Source of the DNA: Colletes latitarsis
Taxonomy: Eukaryota; Arthropoda; Insecta; Hymenoptera; Colletidae
DNA: 64,000 nt
Direction: 5' to 3'
Assembly (NCBI RefSeq): GCF_051014445.1
Contig: NC_135141.1
Coordinates: 11,222,001-11,286,000, forward strand
Shown in pieces: positions 53,806 through 64,000 of this stretch (its first letter is position 1; each line of letters opens with the position of its first letter). A model generated the notes under the pieces. The model was not told the DNA's origin. It saw only the letters and a program-made list of their open reading frames with translations, and made no database searches. A program made the translations under genes and the position numbers.

Positions 53806-54746
53806 ATGCGAAAGATGCGCTAGTATGAACCAGATAATGGCAAATCGCAGACATAACCCTGACCTAACCGGTGTTATCCTCTAAAATATATATCGAAACC
53901 AGGTTTAATTGACTGTTTCAGTGTGGTACCACATTACTACGTGACCCAAACTAGAAAAAGCCCAAGATCTGACCAACAAGTATGCGATAAATGCGAAATT
54001 ATGAGCCAGATGAGGGCAAATCCCACACATAACCAAGACCTAACATGGTGATATCCACTAAAATATAGATCGAAACCAGGTTTAAGTGACTGTTTCAGTG
54101 TGGTACCACGATACTACTTGATCCATACCAGTAAGACCCTAGGATCTGGCCAACAAGTATGCGATAAATGAGAAAGTATGAGCCAGATGAGGGCAATTCC
54201 CAGACATAACCCAGACGTAACCGGTGTTATCCTCTAAAATATATATCGAAACCAGGTTTAATTGACTGCTTCAGTGTGGTACCACATTACTACGTAATCC
54301 AAACCAGAAGAAAACCCAGGATCTGGCCTAGAAGTATGAGAAAAAAGCGAAAGTATGAGCCAGATGATTGCAAATACCAGACCTAACCCAGACCTTCCCG
54401 ATGTTATCCTCTAAAATATAGATCGAAACCAGGTTTAATTGACAGTTTCTGTGTGGCACCACATTACTACGTGATTCAAACCAGAAAACCCCAGGATCTG
54501 GCCAACAGGTATGCGAAAGATGCGCTAGTATGAGCCAGATAATGGCAAATCGCAGACATAACCTTGACCTAACCGGTGTTATCCGCTAAAATATAGATCG
54601 AAACCAGGTTTAATTGACTGTTGCAGTGTTGAACCACATTACCTCGTGATCCAAACCAGAAAAAGCCCAGGATCTGACCAACAGGTATGCGAAAGATGCG
54701 AAAGTATGAGCCAGATGATGGCAAATTCCAGACCTAACCCAGACCT

Positions 54747-55492
54747 AACCGGTGTTATCCTCTAAAATATTGTTCGAATCCAGCTTTAGTTGACAGTTTC
54801 AGTATGGTACTAAATTACTACGTGATACAAACCAGAATACCCCAGGATCTGGCCAACAAGTATGCGATAAATGCGAAAGTATGAGCCAGATGATTGCAAA
54901 TACCAGACATAACCCAGACCTAAACTGTGTTATCCTCTAAAATATTGATCCAATCCAGGTTTAATTGACTGTTTCAGTGTGGTACACACATTACTACGTT
55001 ATCCAAACCGGAAGGAAACCCAGGATCTCTCCAACATGTATGCGATACGTGAGAAAGTATGAGCCAGATGATTCCAAATACAAATCCTAACACATACCTA
55101 ACCGGTGTAACCCTCTAAAGTATTGATCGAATGCAGGCTTAGTTGACTGCTTTAGTGCGGTACCGCATTACAATGTTGTCCAAACCTGAAGAAACCCACG
55201 GTCTGGCCAACAAGTATGCGAAAAATGCGAAAGTATGAGCCAGATGAGGGCAAATCGCCTATCTAAAAGAGACCCGACCGGCGTTATCCAGTAAAATATT
55301 GATCGAGGGCTGGTTTAATTCACTGTTTCAGTGTGATACCACATTACTACGGGATCCAAGACAGAAAGAGCCCAGGATCTGGCCAACAGGTATGCGAAGA
55401 ATGCGAAAGTATGAGCCAGATGAGGGCAAATCCCAGACATAACCAAGACGTAACCGGTGCTATCCTCTGAAATATACATTGAAACCAGGTTT
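54747..55492 (+). repeat. Long-range segment L, copy 2
   Basis: Counterpart of 25440-26185, offset 29,307. It carries the same odd GGTACACACATTAC junction and the same diverged monomer with GAGGGCTGGTTTAATTCAC. Confidence 0.82.
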
Positions 55493-57281
55493 AATTGACT
55501 GTTTCAGTGTGGTACCACGTTACTACTTGATCCAAACCAGTAAAACTCTAGGATCTGGCCAACGAGTATGCGATAAATGCGAAAGTATGAGCCAGATGAG
55601 GGCAAATCCCACACATAACCAAGACCTAACCTGGTGTTATCCTCTAAAATATAGATCGAAACCAGATATAATTTTCTGTTTCAGTGTGGTACCACATTAC
55701 TACGTAATCCAAACCAGAAGAAAACCCAGGATCTGGCCTAGAAGTATGAGAAAAAAGCGAAAGTATGAGCCAGATGATTGCATATACCAGACCTAACCCA
55801 GACCTACCCGATGATATCCTCTAAAATATAGATCGAAACCAGGTTTAATTGACAGTTTCTGTGTGGTACCACATTACTACGCGATTCAAACCAGAAAACC
55901 CCAGGATCTGGCCAACAGGTATGCGAAAGATGCGCTAGTATGAGCCAGATAATGGCAAATCGCAGACATAACCCTGACCTAACCGGTGTTATCCTCTAAA
56001 ATATAGATCGAAACCAGGTTTAATTGACTGTTTCAGTGTGGTACCACGATACTACTTGCTCCAAACCAGTAAAACCCTAGGATCTGGCCAACAAGTATGC
56101 GATAACTGAGAAAGTATGAGTCAGATGAGGGCAAATCCCAGACATAACCCAGACGTAACCGGTCTTATCCTCTAAAATATAGATCGAAACCAGGTTTAAT
56201 TGACTGCTTCAGAGTGGTACCACATTACTACGTGACCCAAACCAGAAAACCCCAGGATCTGGCCGACAAGTATGCGAAAGATGCGATAGTATGAGCCAGA
56301 TGAGGGCAAATCCCAGATATAACCCTGACCTAACCGGTGTTATCCTCTAAAATATAGATCGAAACCAGATTTAATTTTCTGTTTCAGTGTGGTAGCACAT
56401 TACTACATAATCCAAACCAGAAGAAAACCCAGGATCTGGCCTAGAAGTCTGAGAAAAAAGCGAAAGTATGAGCCAGATGATTGCAACTACCAGACGTAAC
56501 CCAGCCCTACCCGATGTTATCCTCTAAAATATAGATCGAAACCAGGTTTAATTGACAGTTTCTGTGTGGTACCACATTACTACGTGATTCAAACCAGAAG
56601 GAAACCCAGGATCTCTCCTACATGTATGCGATACGTGAGAAAGTATGAGCCAGATGATTCCAAATACCAGACATAACCCAGACCTAACCTGTGTTATCCT
56701 CTAAAGTATTGATCGAATGCAGGTTTAAATGACTGCCTCAGTGTGGTACCGCATTACTACGTTATCCATACCTTGGAGAAACCCACGATCTGACCAACAA
56801 GTATGCGATAAATGCGAAAGTATGAGCCAGATGATTGCAAATACCAGGCATAACCCAGACCTAACATGTGTTATCCTCTAAAGTATTGATCGAATGCAGG
56901 TTTAATTGACTGGCTCAGTGAGGTACCGCATTACTACGTTATCCATACCTTGGAGAAACCCACGATCTGACCAATAAGTATGCGAAAAATGCGAATGTAT
57001 GAGCCAGATGAGGGCAAATCCCAGACATAAACCAGACCAAACCGGTGTTATCGTCTAAAATATAGATCGAAACCAGGTTTAATTGACAGTTTCAGTGTGG
57101 TGCCACGTTACTACTTGATCCAAACCAGGAAAACCGTAGGATCTGGCCAACAAGTAAGCGATAAATGCGAAAGTATGATCCAGATGATTGCAAATACCAG
57201 ACATAACCCAGACCTAACCTGTGTTATCCTCTAAAATATGGATCCGATCCAGGTTTAATTGACTGTTTCAGTGTGGTACCA

Positions 57282-58689
57282 AATTACTACGTGATCCAAA
57301 CCAGAAAAAGCCCAGAATCTGGTCCACAGGTATGCGAAAGATGCCAAAGTATGAGCCAGATTATTCCAAATCTCACACCCAAAACAAACCTAACCGGTGA
57401 TATCCTTTGAAATATTGATCGAGGCCAGGTTTAATTGACTGTTTCAGTGTGGTACCACGTTACTACTTGATCCAAACCAGTCAAACCCTAGGATCTGGCC
57501 AACAAGTATGCGATAAATGCGATAGTATGAGCCAGATGAGGGCAAATCCCAGATATAACCCTGACCTAACCGGTGTTATCCTCTAAAATATAGATCGAAA
57601 CCAGATTTAATTTTCTGTTTCAGTGTGGTATCACATTTACTACGTGATCCAAAATAGAAAAAGGCCAGGATCTGACCAACAAGTATACGGAAAATGCGAA
57701 AGTATGAGCCAGATGATTGCAAATACCAGTCCTAACACAAACCTAACCGGTGGTATCCTTTAGAATATAGATCGAAACCAGGTTTAATTAACTGTTTCAG
57801 TGTGGTACCACGTTACTACTTGATCCAAACCAGTAAAACCCTAGGATCTGGCCAACAAGTATGCGATAAATGCGAAAGTATGAGCCAGATGAGGGCAAAT
57901 CCCAGAAATAACCAAGACCTAACCGGTGTTATCCTCTAAAATATTGATCCAATCCAGGTTTAATTGACAGTTTCAGTGTGGTACCACGTTACTACTTGAT
58001 CCAAACCAGTAAAACCCCAGGATCTGGCCAACAGGTATGCGATAAATGCGAAAGTATGAGCCAGATGAGGGCAAATCCCAGAAATAACCCTGACCTAACC
58101 AGTGTCATCCTCTAAAATGTTGATCCAATCCAAGTTTAATTGACAGTTTCAGTGTGGTACCACATTACTACGTGATCCAAACCAGAAAATCCCAGGATCT
58201 GGCCAACAGGTATGCGAAAGATGCGATAGTATGAGCTAGATGAGGGCAAATCCCAGACATAACCCTGACATAACCGGTGTTATCCTCTGAAATATACATT
58301 GAAACCAGCTTCAATTGACCCTTTCAGTGTGGTACGACATTACTACGTGATCCAAACTAGAGGAAAACCCAGGTTCTGGCGAATGAGTTTGCGATAAATG
58401 CGAAAGTATGAGCCAGATGCGGGCAAATCCCAGACATAACCCAGACCTAACTGGTGTTATCCTCTAAAATATTGATCCAATCCAAGTTTAATTGACAGTT
58501 TCAGTGTGGTACCAAATTACTACGTGATCCAAACCAGAAAACCTCAGGATCTGGCCAACAAGTATGCGATAAGTGCGAAGGTATGAGCCAGATGAGGGCA
58601 AATCCCAGACATAAACCAGACCAAACCGGTGGTATCCTCTAAAATGTAGATCGAAACCAGGTTAAATTGACAGTTTCAGTGTGGCACCA
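57282..58689 (+). repeat. Eight-monomer repeat M, copy 1 (1,408-bp period)
   Basis: CCAGAAAAAG at 57301 recurs at 58709, offset 1,408. After the small retrotransposon the offset becomes 1,676, which equals 1,408 plus 268 inserted bases. Copy 1 includes the uninterrupted counterpart of the insertion site near 57450-57470. About two monomers of this copy (58064-58415) are missing from copy 2. Confidence 0.85.
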
Positions 58690-58861
58690 CATTACTACGT
58701 GATCCAAACCAGAAAAAGACCAGGATCTGGTCCACAGGTATGCGAAAGATGCCAAAGCATGAGCCAGATGATTCCAAATCCCAGACCCAAAATAAACCTA
58801 ACCGGTGATATCCTTTAAAATATTGATCGAGGCCAGGTTTAATTGACTGTTTCAGTGTGGT

Positions 58862-58875
58862 ACCACGTTACTACT
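58862..58875 (+). repeat. Target-site duplication, left side of the truncated copy
   Basis: ACCACGTTACTACT recurs exactly at 59130-59143. The final T merges with the T-run, so 13-15 bp is possible. Read in the element's orientation it begins AGTAGTAACG. Confidence 0.9.
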
Positions 58876-59129
58876 TTTTTTTTTTTTTTTTTTGTCGGGG
58901 GGAAAATCTTCGAAAGACTCCCTCCCACCTCCTTGGGGAGAGGTGGGAGGGGTGTGTGGGATTCCCCGCGCCCGTACAACTACAGGCGCGGGACCTACCC
59001 ACTAAAAACCCCACGGTGACCCTTCGGCACGCTTTGGGAGGATACCGGGAATCGCTCGAAGCATTCTTCCGGTATCCTCCCCGTGCCCGCGCTTTCACGC
59101 CCATCCCCCGGGGGGACAATCGGTCCCCC
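58876..59129 (-). mobile_element. R1-clade retrotransposon, 3'-end fragment (254 bp), minus strand
   Basis: A T-run (58875-58893) is the reverse complement of a poly(A) tail. The next 236 bases match the reverse complement of 10413-10648 of the long copy with about seven differences (near 3 percent), including the terminal stem-loop. The fragment stops inside the 3' UTR, so it is a strongly 5'-truncated insertion. Perfect 14-bp target duplications flank it. It holds no coding sequence; an open frame across it is incidental. The divergence suggests it comes from a different source copy than the element at 5359-10680. Confidence 0.95.
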
Positions 59130-59143
59130 ACCACGTTACTACT
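59130..59143 (+). repeat. Target-site duplication, right side of the truncated copy
   Basis: Exact copy of 58862-58875. Satellite continues from it as TGATCCAAACCAGTC, the same order as the uninterrupted counterpart at 57450-57485. Confidence 0.9.
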
Positions 59144-62100
59144 TGATCCAAACCAGTCAAACCCTGGGATCTGGCCAACAAGTATGCGATAAATGCGATA
59201 GTATGAGCCAGATGAGGGCAAATCCCAGATATAACCCTGACCTAAACGGTGTTATCCTCTAAAATATAGATCGAAACCAGATTTAATTTTCTGTTTCAGT
59301 GTGGTATCACATTTACTACGTGATCCAAAATAGAAAAAGGCCAGGATATGACCAACAAGTATACGGAAAATGCGAAAGTATGAGCCAGATGATTGCTAAT
59401 ACCAGACCTAACACAAGCCTAACCGGTGTTATCCTTTAGAATATAGATCGAAACCAGGTTTAATTAACTGTTTCAGTGTGGTACCACGTTACTACTTGAT
59501 CCAAACCAGTAAAACCCTAGGATCTGGCCAACAAGTATGCGATAAATGCGAAAGTATGAGGCAGATGAGGGCGAATCCCAGAAATAACCAAGACCTAACC
59601 GGTGTTATCCTCTAAAATATTGATCCAATCCAAGTTTAATTGACAGTTTCAGTGTGGTACCACGTTACTACTTGATCCAAATCAGTAAAACCCCAGGATC
59701 TGGCCAACAAGTATGCGATAAATGCGAAAGTATGAGCCAGATGCGGGCAAATCCCAGACATAACCCAGACCTAACCGGGGTTATCCTCTAAAATATTGAT
59801 CCAATCCAAGTTTAATTGACAGTTTCAGTGTGGTACCAAATTACTACGTGATCCAAACCAGAAAACCCCAGGATCTGGCCAACAAGTATGCGATAAGTGC
59901 GAAGGTATGAGCCAGATGATTGCTAATACCAGACGTAACACAGACATAACCTGTGTTATCCTCTAAAGTATTGATCGAATGCTGGTTTAATTGACTGCCT
60001 CAGTGTGGTACCGCATTACTACGTTATCCATACCTGATGAAACCCCCGATCTGGCCAACAAGAATGCGAAAAATGCGAAAGTATGAGCCAGATCAGGGCA
60101 AATCCCAGACATTACCCAGACCTAACCGGTGTTATCCTCTAAAATATAGACCCAAACCAGGTTTAATTGACTGTTTCAGTGTGGTACCACATTACTACCT
60201 GATCCAAACCAGAAAACCCCAGGATCTGTCCGACATGTATGCGAAAGATGCGATAGTATGAGCCAGATGATTGCAAATCCCAGACATAACCCAGACGTAA
60301 CCGGGGTTATCCTCTAAAATATAGATCGAAACCAGGTTTAATTGACAGTTTCAGTGTAGTACCACATTACTACGTGATTCAAACCAGAAAACCCCAGGAT
60401 CTGGCCGTCAAGTATGCGAAAGATGCGCTAATATGAGCCAGATAATGGCAAATCGCAGACATAACCCTGACCTAACCGGTGTTACCCTGTGAAATATAAA
60501 TCGAAACCGGGTTTAATTGACTGTTTCAGTGTGGTACCACGTTACTACTTGATCCAAACCAGTGAAACCCTAGGATCTGGCGAACAAGTATGCGATAAAT
60601 GCGAAAGTATGAGCCAGATGAGGGAAAATCCCAGACATAACCCAGACCTAACCAGTGTTATTCTGTAAATTTTTGATCCAATCCAGGTTTAATTGACTGT
60701 TTCAGTGTGGTACCACATTACTACGTGATCCAAACTAGAAAAAGCCCAGGATCTGTCCAACAAGTATGCGATAAATGCGAAAGTATGAGCCAGATGATGG
60801 AAAATCCCAGACATAACCCAGACCTAACCAGTGTTATCCTCTAAAATATTGATCCAATCCAAGTCTAATTGACAGTTTCAGTGTGGTACCACATTACTAC
60901 GTGATCCAAACCAGAAAACCCCAGAAAATGGCCAATAGGTATGCGAAAGATGCGATAGTATGAGCCAGATGAGGGCAAATCCCAGATATAACCCTGACCA
61001 AACCGGTGTTATCCTCTAAAATATAGATCGAATCCAGGTTTAGTGGAATGTTTCAAAGTGGTACCACGTTTCTACTTGATCAAAACCAGAAAAAACCCAG
61101 GATCTGGCTAACAAGTATGCGATAAATGCGAAATTAGGAGCCAGATGAGGGCAAATCCCAGTCATAACCAAGACCTACCCGGTGTTATCCTCTGAAGTAT
61201 TGATCGAATGCAGGTTTAATTGACTGCTTCAGTGTGGTACCGCATTACTACGTTATCCATATCTGAAGAAACCCACGATCTGGCCAACAACTATGCGAAA
61301 AATTCGAAAGTATGATCCAGACGAGGGCAAATCCCAGACATAAATCAGACCAAACCGGTGTTATCTTCTAAAATATAGATCGAAACCAGGTTAGGTTGAC
61401 TGTTACAATGTGGTACCACGTTACTACTTGATCCAAACCAGTAAAACCCTAGGATCTGGCTAACAAGTATGCGATAAATGCGAAAGTATGAGCCAGATGA
61501 TGGAAAATCCCAGACATAACCCAGACCTAACCAGTGTTATCCTCTAAAATATTGATCCAATCCAAGTCTAATTGACAGTTTCAGTGTGGTACCACATTAC
61601 TACGTGATCCAAACCAGAAAACCCCAGAAAATGGCCAATAGGTATGCGAAAGATGCGATAGTATGAGCCAGATGAGGGCAAATCCCAGATATAACCCTGA
61701 CCAAACCGGTGTTATCCTCTAAAATATAGATCGAATCCAGGTTTAGTGGAATGTTTCAGTGTGGTACCACGATTCTACGTGATCCAAACCAGAGGAAAAC
61801 CCAGGATCTGGCGAACAAGTTTGCGATAAATGCGAAAGTATGAGCCAGATGTGGGCAAATCCCAGACATACCCCAGACCTAACCGGTGTTATCCTCGAAA
61901 ATATACATCGAAACCAGGTTTAATTGACTGTCTCAGTGTGGTACGACATTACTACGTGATCCAAACCGGTAAAACCCTAGGATCTGGCCAACAAGTATGC
62001 GATAAATGCGAAAGTATGAGCCAGATGATTGCAAATACCAGACATAACCCAGACCTAACCTGTGTTATCCTCTAAAATATTGATCCAATCCAGGTTTAAT

Positions 62101-64000
62101 TGACTGTTTCAGTGTGGTACCACGTTCCTACGTGATCAGAACCGGAAAATACCCAGGATCTGGCTAACAAGTATTCGAAAGATGGACATTATTAGCCAGA
62201 TGAGGGCAAATCCCAGACATAACCCAGACCTAACCGGTGTTATCCTCTAAAATATAGATCGAATTCTGGTTTAGTGGAATGTTTCAAAGTGGTACCACGT
62301 TTCTACTTGATCAAAACCAGAAAAAACCCAGGATCTGGCTAACAAGTATGCGATAAATGCGAAATTAGGAGCCAGATGATTGCAAATACCAGAAATAACC
62401 AAGACCTAACCGGTGTTATCCTCCAAATTATTGATCGAATGCAGGTTTAGGTGTCTGCTTCAGTGTGGTACAGCATTACTATGTTATCCAAACCTGAAGA
62501 AACCCACGATCTGGCCAACAAGTATGCGAAAAATGCGAAAGTATGAGCCAGATGAGGGCAAATCCCAGACATTCTCCAGACGAAACCGGTGTTATCCTCT
62601 AAAATATTAATCCAATCCAAGTTTAATTGAAAGTCTCAGTGTGGTACCACATTACTACCTGGTCCAAGCCAGAAAGAGCCCAGGATCTGGCCAACAAGTA
62701 TGCGAAGAATGCGAAATTGTGAGCCAGATGATTGCAAATACCAGACATAACCCAGACCTAACCTGTGTTATCCTCTAAAATATTGATCCAATCCAGGTTT
62801 AATTGATTTTTTCAATGTGGTACCACATTACTACGTGACCCAAACTAGAAAAAGCCCAGGATCTGACCAAGAAGTATGCGATAAATGCGAAATTACGAGC
62901 CAGATGATGGCAAATCCCAGAAATAACCAAGACCTAACCGGTGTTATCCTCCAACGTATTGATCGAATGCAGGTTTAATTGACTGCCTCAGTGTGGTACC
63001 GCATTACTACGTTATCCATACCTGAAGAAACCCACGATCTGGCCAACAAGTATGTGAAAAATGCGATAGTATGAGCCAGATGAGGGCAAATTCCAGACAT
63101 AACCCAGACATAACAGGTGTTATCCTGTAAAATATACATCGCAACCAGGTTTAATTGACTGGTTCAGTGTGGTCTCACATTACTACCTGATCCAAACCAG
63201 ATAAAGCCCACGATCTGGTCCACAGGTATGCGAAAGATGCCAAAGTATGTGCCAGATGATTCCAAATCCCAGACCTAAAACAAACCTAACCGGTGTTATC
63301 CTTTAAAATATTGATCCAGGCCAGGTTCAATTGACAGTTTCAGTGTGGTATCACATTAGTACGTGATCTAAACCAGAAAAAGCCCAGGATCTGGTCAACA
63401 GGTATGCGAAAGATGCGAAAGTATGAGCCAGATGAGGGCAAATCCCAGACAGAAACGAGTACCAACAGGTGTTTTCCTCTAAAATATTATTCGAACCCAG
63501 GTTTCATTGACTGTTTCAGTGTGGTTGCACATTACTACGTGATCCAAACCGGTAAAACCCTAGGATCTGACCAACAAGTATGCGATAAATGCGAAAGTAT
63601 GAGCCAGATGATTGCAAATACCAGACATATCCCAGACCTAACCTGTGTTATCCTCTAAAATATTGATCCAATCCAAGTTTAATTGACAGTCTCAGTGTGG
63701 TACCAAATTGCTACGTGATCCAAACCAGAAAACCCAAGGATATGGTCAACAAGTATGCGATAAATGCGAAAATATGAGCCAGATGGTTCCTAACACCAGA
63801 CATAATCCAGACCTAACTTGTCTTATCCTCTAAAATGTTGATCCAAACCTGGTTTAATTAACTGTTTCAGTGTGGCACCACATTACTACGTGATCCAAAC
63901 AAGAAGGAAACCCAGGATTTGGCAAACAAGTATGCGATACATGAGAAAGTATGAGCCAGATGATTCCAAATACCAGTCCTAACACAAACCTAATCGGTGT
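59144..64000 (+). repeat. Satellite array, right segment
   Basis: Same 175-176 bp monomer and orientation as the rest, continuing to the window end, so the array is larger than the window. No gene or other element was recognised. It includes the four-monomer duplication listed below and a monomer near 62282 matching one at 61051 (1,231 bp, seven monomers), both with TTTCAAAGTGGTACCACG. The last 350 bp resemble monomers near 4750-4870, at the far left of the window. Confidence 0.96.
60750..61760 (+). repeat. Tandem four-monomer duplication (703-bp period)
   Basis: About 60750-61057 recurs at 61453-61760 (60793 and 61496, 60927 and 61630). Shared markers are GATGATGGAAAATCCCAG, CCAAGTCTAATTGACAG and AATGGCCAATAGGTATGCG. 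The last marker also occurs near 40256. Confidence 0.85.

Larger units (their letters stand above)
10695..58861 (+). repeat. Satellite array, central 48 kb
   Basis: Continuous head-to-tail monomers of the 175-176 bp satellite, with no inversion of orientation seen. No gene, RNA gene or other element was recognised anywhere in it. Subtypes alternate and recur as multi-monomer blocks, listed separately. Stretches between those blocks (10695-12529, 14235-15159, 16874-18419, 20111-23465, 40000-43325, 44203-46544, 55493-57281) hold ordinary monomers for which I did not establish a precise partner. Several short reading frames of 60-105 codons are incidental. Confidence 0.97.
58690..59934 (+). repeat. 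Eight-monomer repeat M, copy 2, interrupted by a retrotransposon
   Basis: Follows copy 1 up to the insertion at 58876, resumes at 59144 and runs to about 59739. It then matches 58416-58610 at an offset of 1,324, showing a two-monomer loss relative to copy 1. Confidence 0.82.

Noticed and set aside
58857..59221. Open frames across the truncated retrotransposon fragment
   Set aside because: They run through 3' UTR, poly(A) and satellite, all noncoding in the long copy.
10906..63658. Many open frames of 60-105 codons in the satellite on both strands
   Set aside because: They recur wherever monomers recur, translate the repeat itself, and the 175-176 bp period shifts frame each monomer. No domain, composition or start context supports coding.
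1..64000. CRISPR-like array
   Set aside because: Repeats are contiguous 175-bp monomers without unique spacers, and no cas genes are present.
1..64000. CENP-B box
   Set aside because: The nearest string, ATCGAAACCGGGTTT, has CGGG at the wrong spacing and lacks the required bases.
1..64000. Telomeric array, since TRAS and SART of the same clade insert in telomeric repeats
   Set aside because: I saw no runs of TTAGG or CCTAA. The host repeat is a 175-bp satellite.

Overview
This window is a eukaryotic, almost certainly insect, heterochromatic satellite array. About 58 kb of the 64 kb is one tandem satellite with a monomer of about 175-176 bp, roughly 330 monomers, all in the same orientation. 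The only real genes belong to a GC-rich non-LTR retrotransposon of the R1 clade inserted in the array, plus a short 5'-truncated second copy in the opposite orientation. The R1 clade is known from arthropods, and the Gag and RT sequence style resembles R1-clade elements of insects, perhaps Hymenoptera. I would not name a genus.

Layout: 1-5358 satellite with a 2,902-bp higher-order duplication. 5359-10680 the long retrotransposon copy, bounded by perfect 14-bp target-site duplications (5345-5358 and 10681-10694): ORF1 (Gag-like, three CCHC knuckles), ORF2 (APE endonuclease, reverse transcriptase, C-terminal zinc knuckle), a hairpin-rich 3' UTR and a poly(A) tail of about 32 bases. 10695-58861 satellite built of overlapping segmental duplications with periods of 351, 529, 701, 1,408, 2,639, 2,988-2,989, 3,338 and 5,082 bp, and longer-range copies separated by 7.7, 20.5, 21.9 and 29.3 kb. 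58876-59129 the 3' end of the same retrotransposon family on the minus strand with its own 14-bp duplication. 59144-64000 satellite again.

How the parts work together: ORF1 and ORF2 would form a ribonucleoprotein that nicks DNA and reverse transcribes the element RNA at the nick. The long copy is dead or nearly so: it lacks its 5' end, ORF1 has an apparent one-base frameshift in a C9 run near its end, and ORF2 has one in-frame TGA between RT motifs A and B. Intact duplications, long A-tails and few lesions suggest recent insertion. The satellite has no gene I can support. Short ORFs across it are by-products of a repeat lacking stops over 60-110 codons, and its length is not a multiple of three.

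I found no convincing new functional system. The best leads are the shared AAGTA context at both insertion junctions, an ATG supplied in frame to ORF1 by the target site, a chain of hairpins in the 3' UTR, repeated duplication lengths near 17 monomers, and a linked two-state box inside the monomer. All identities were judged by eye.
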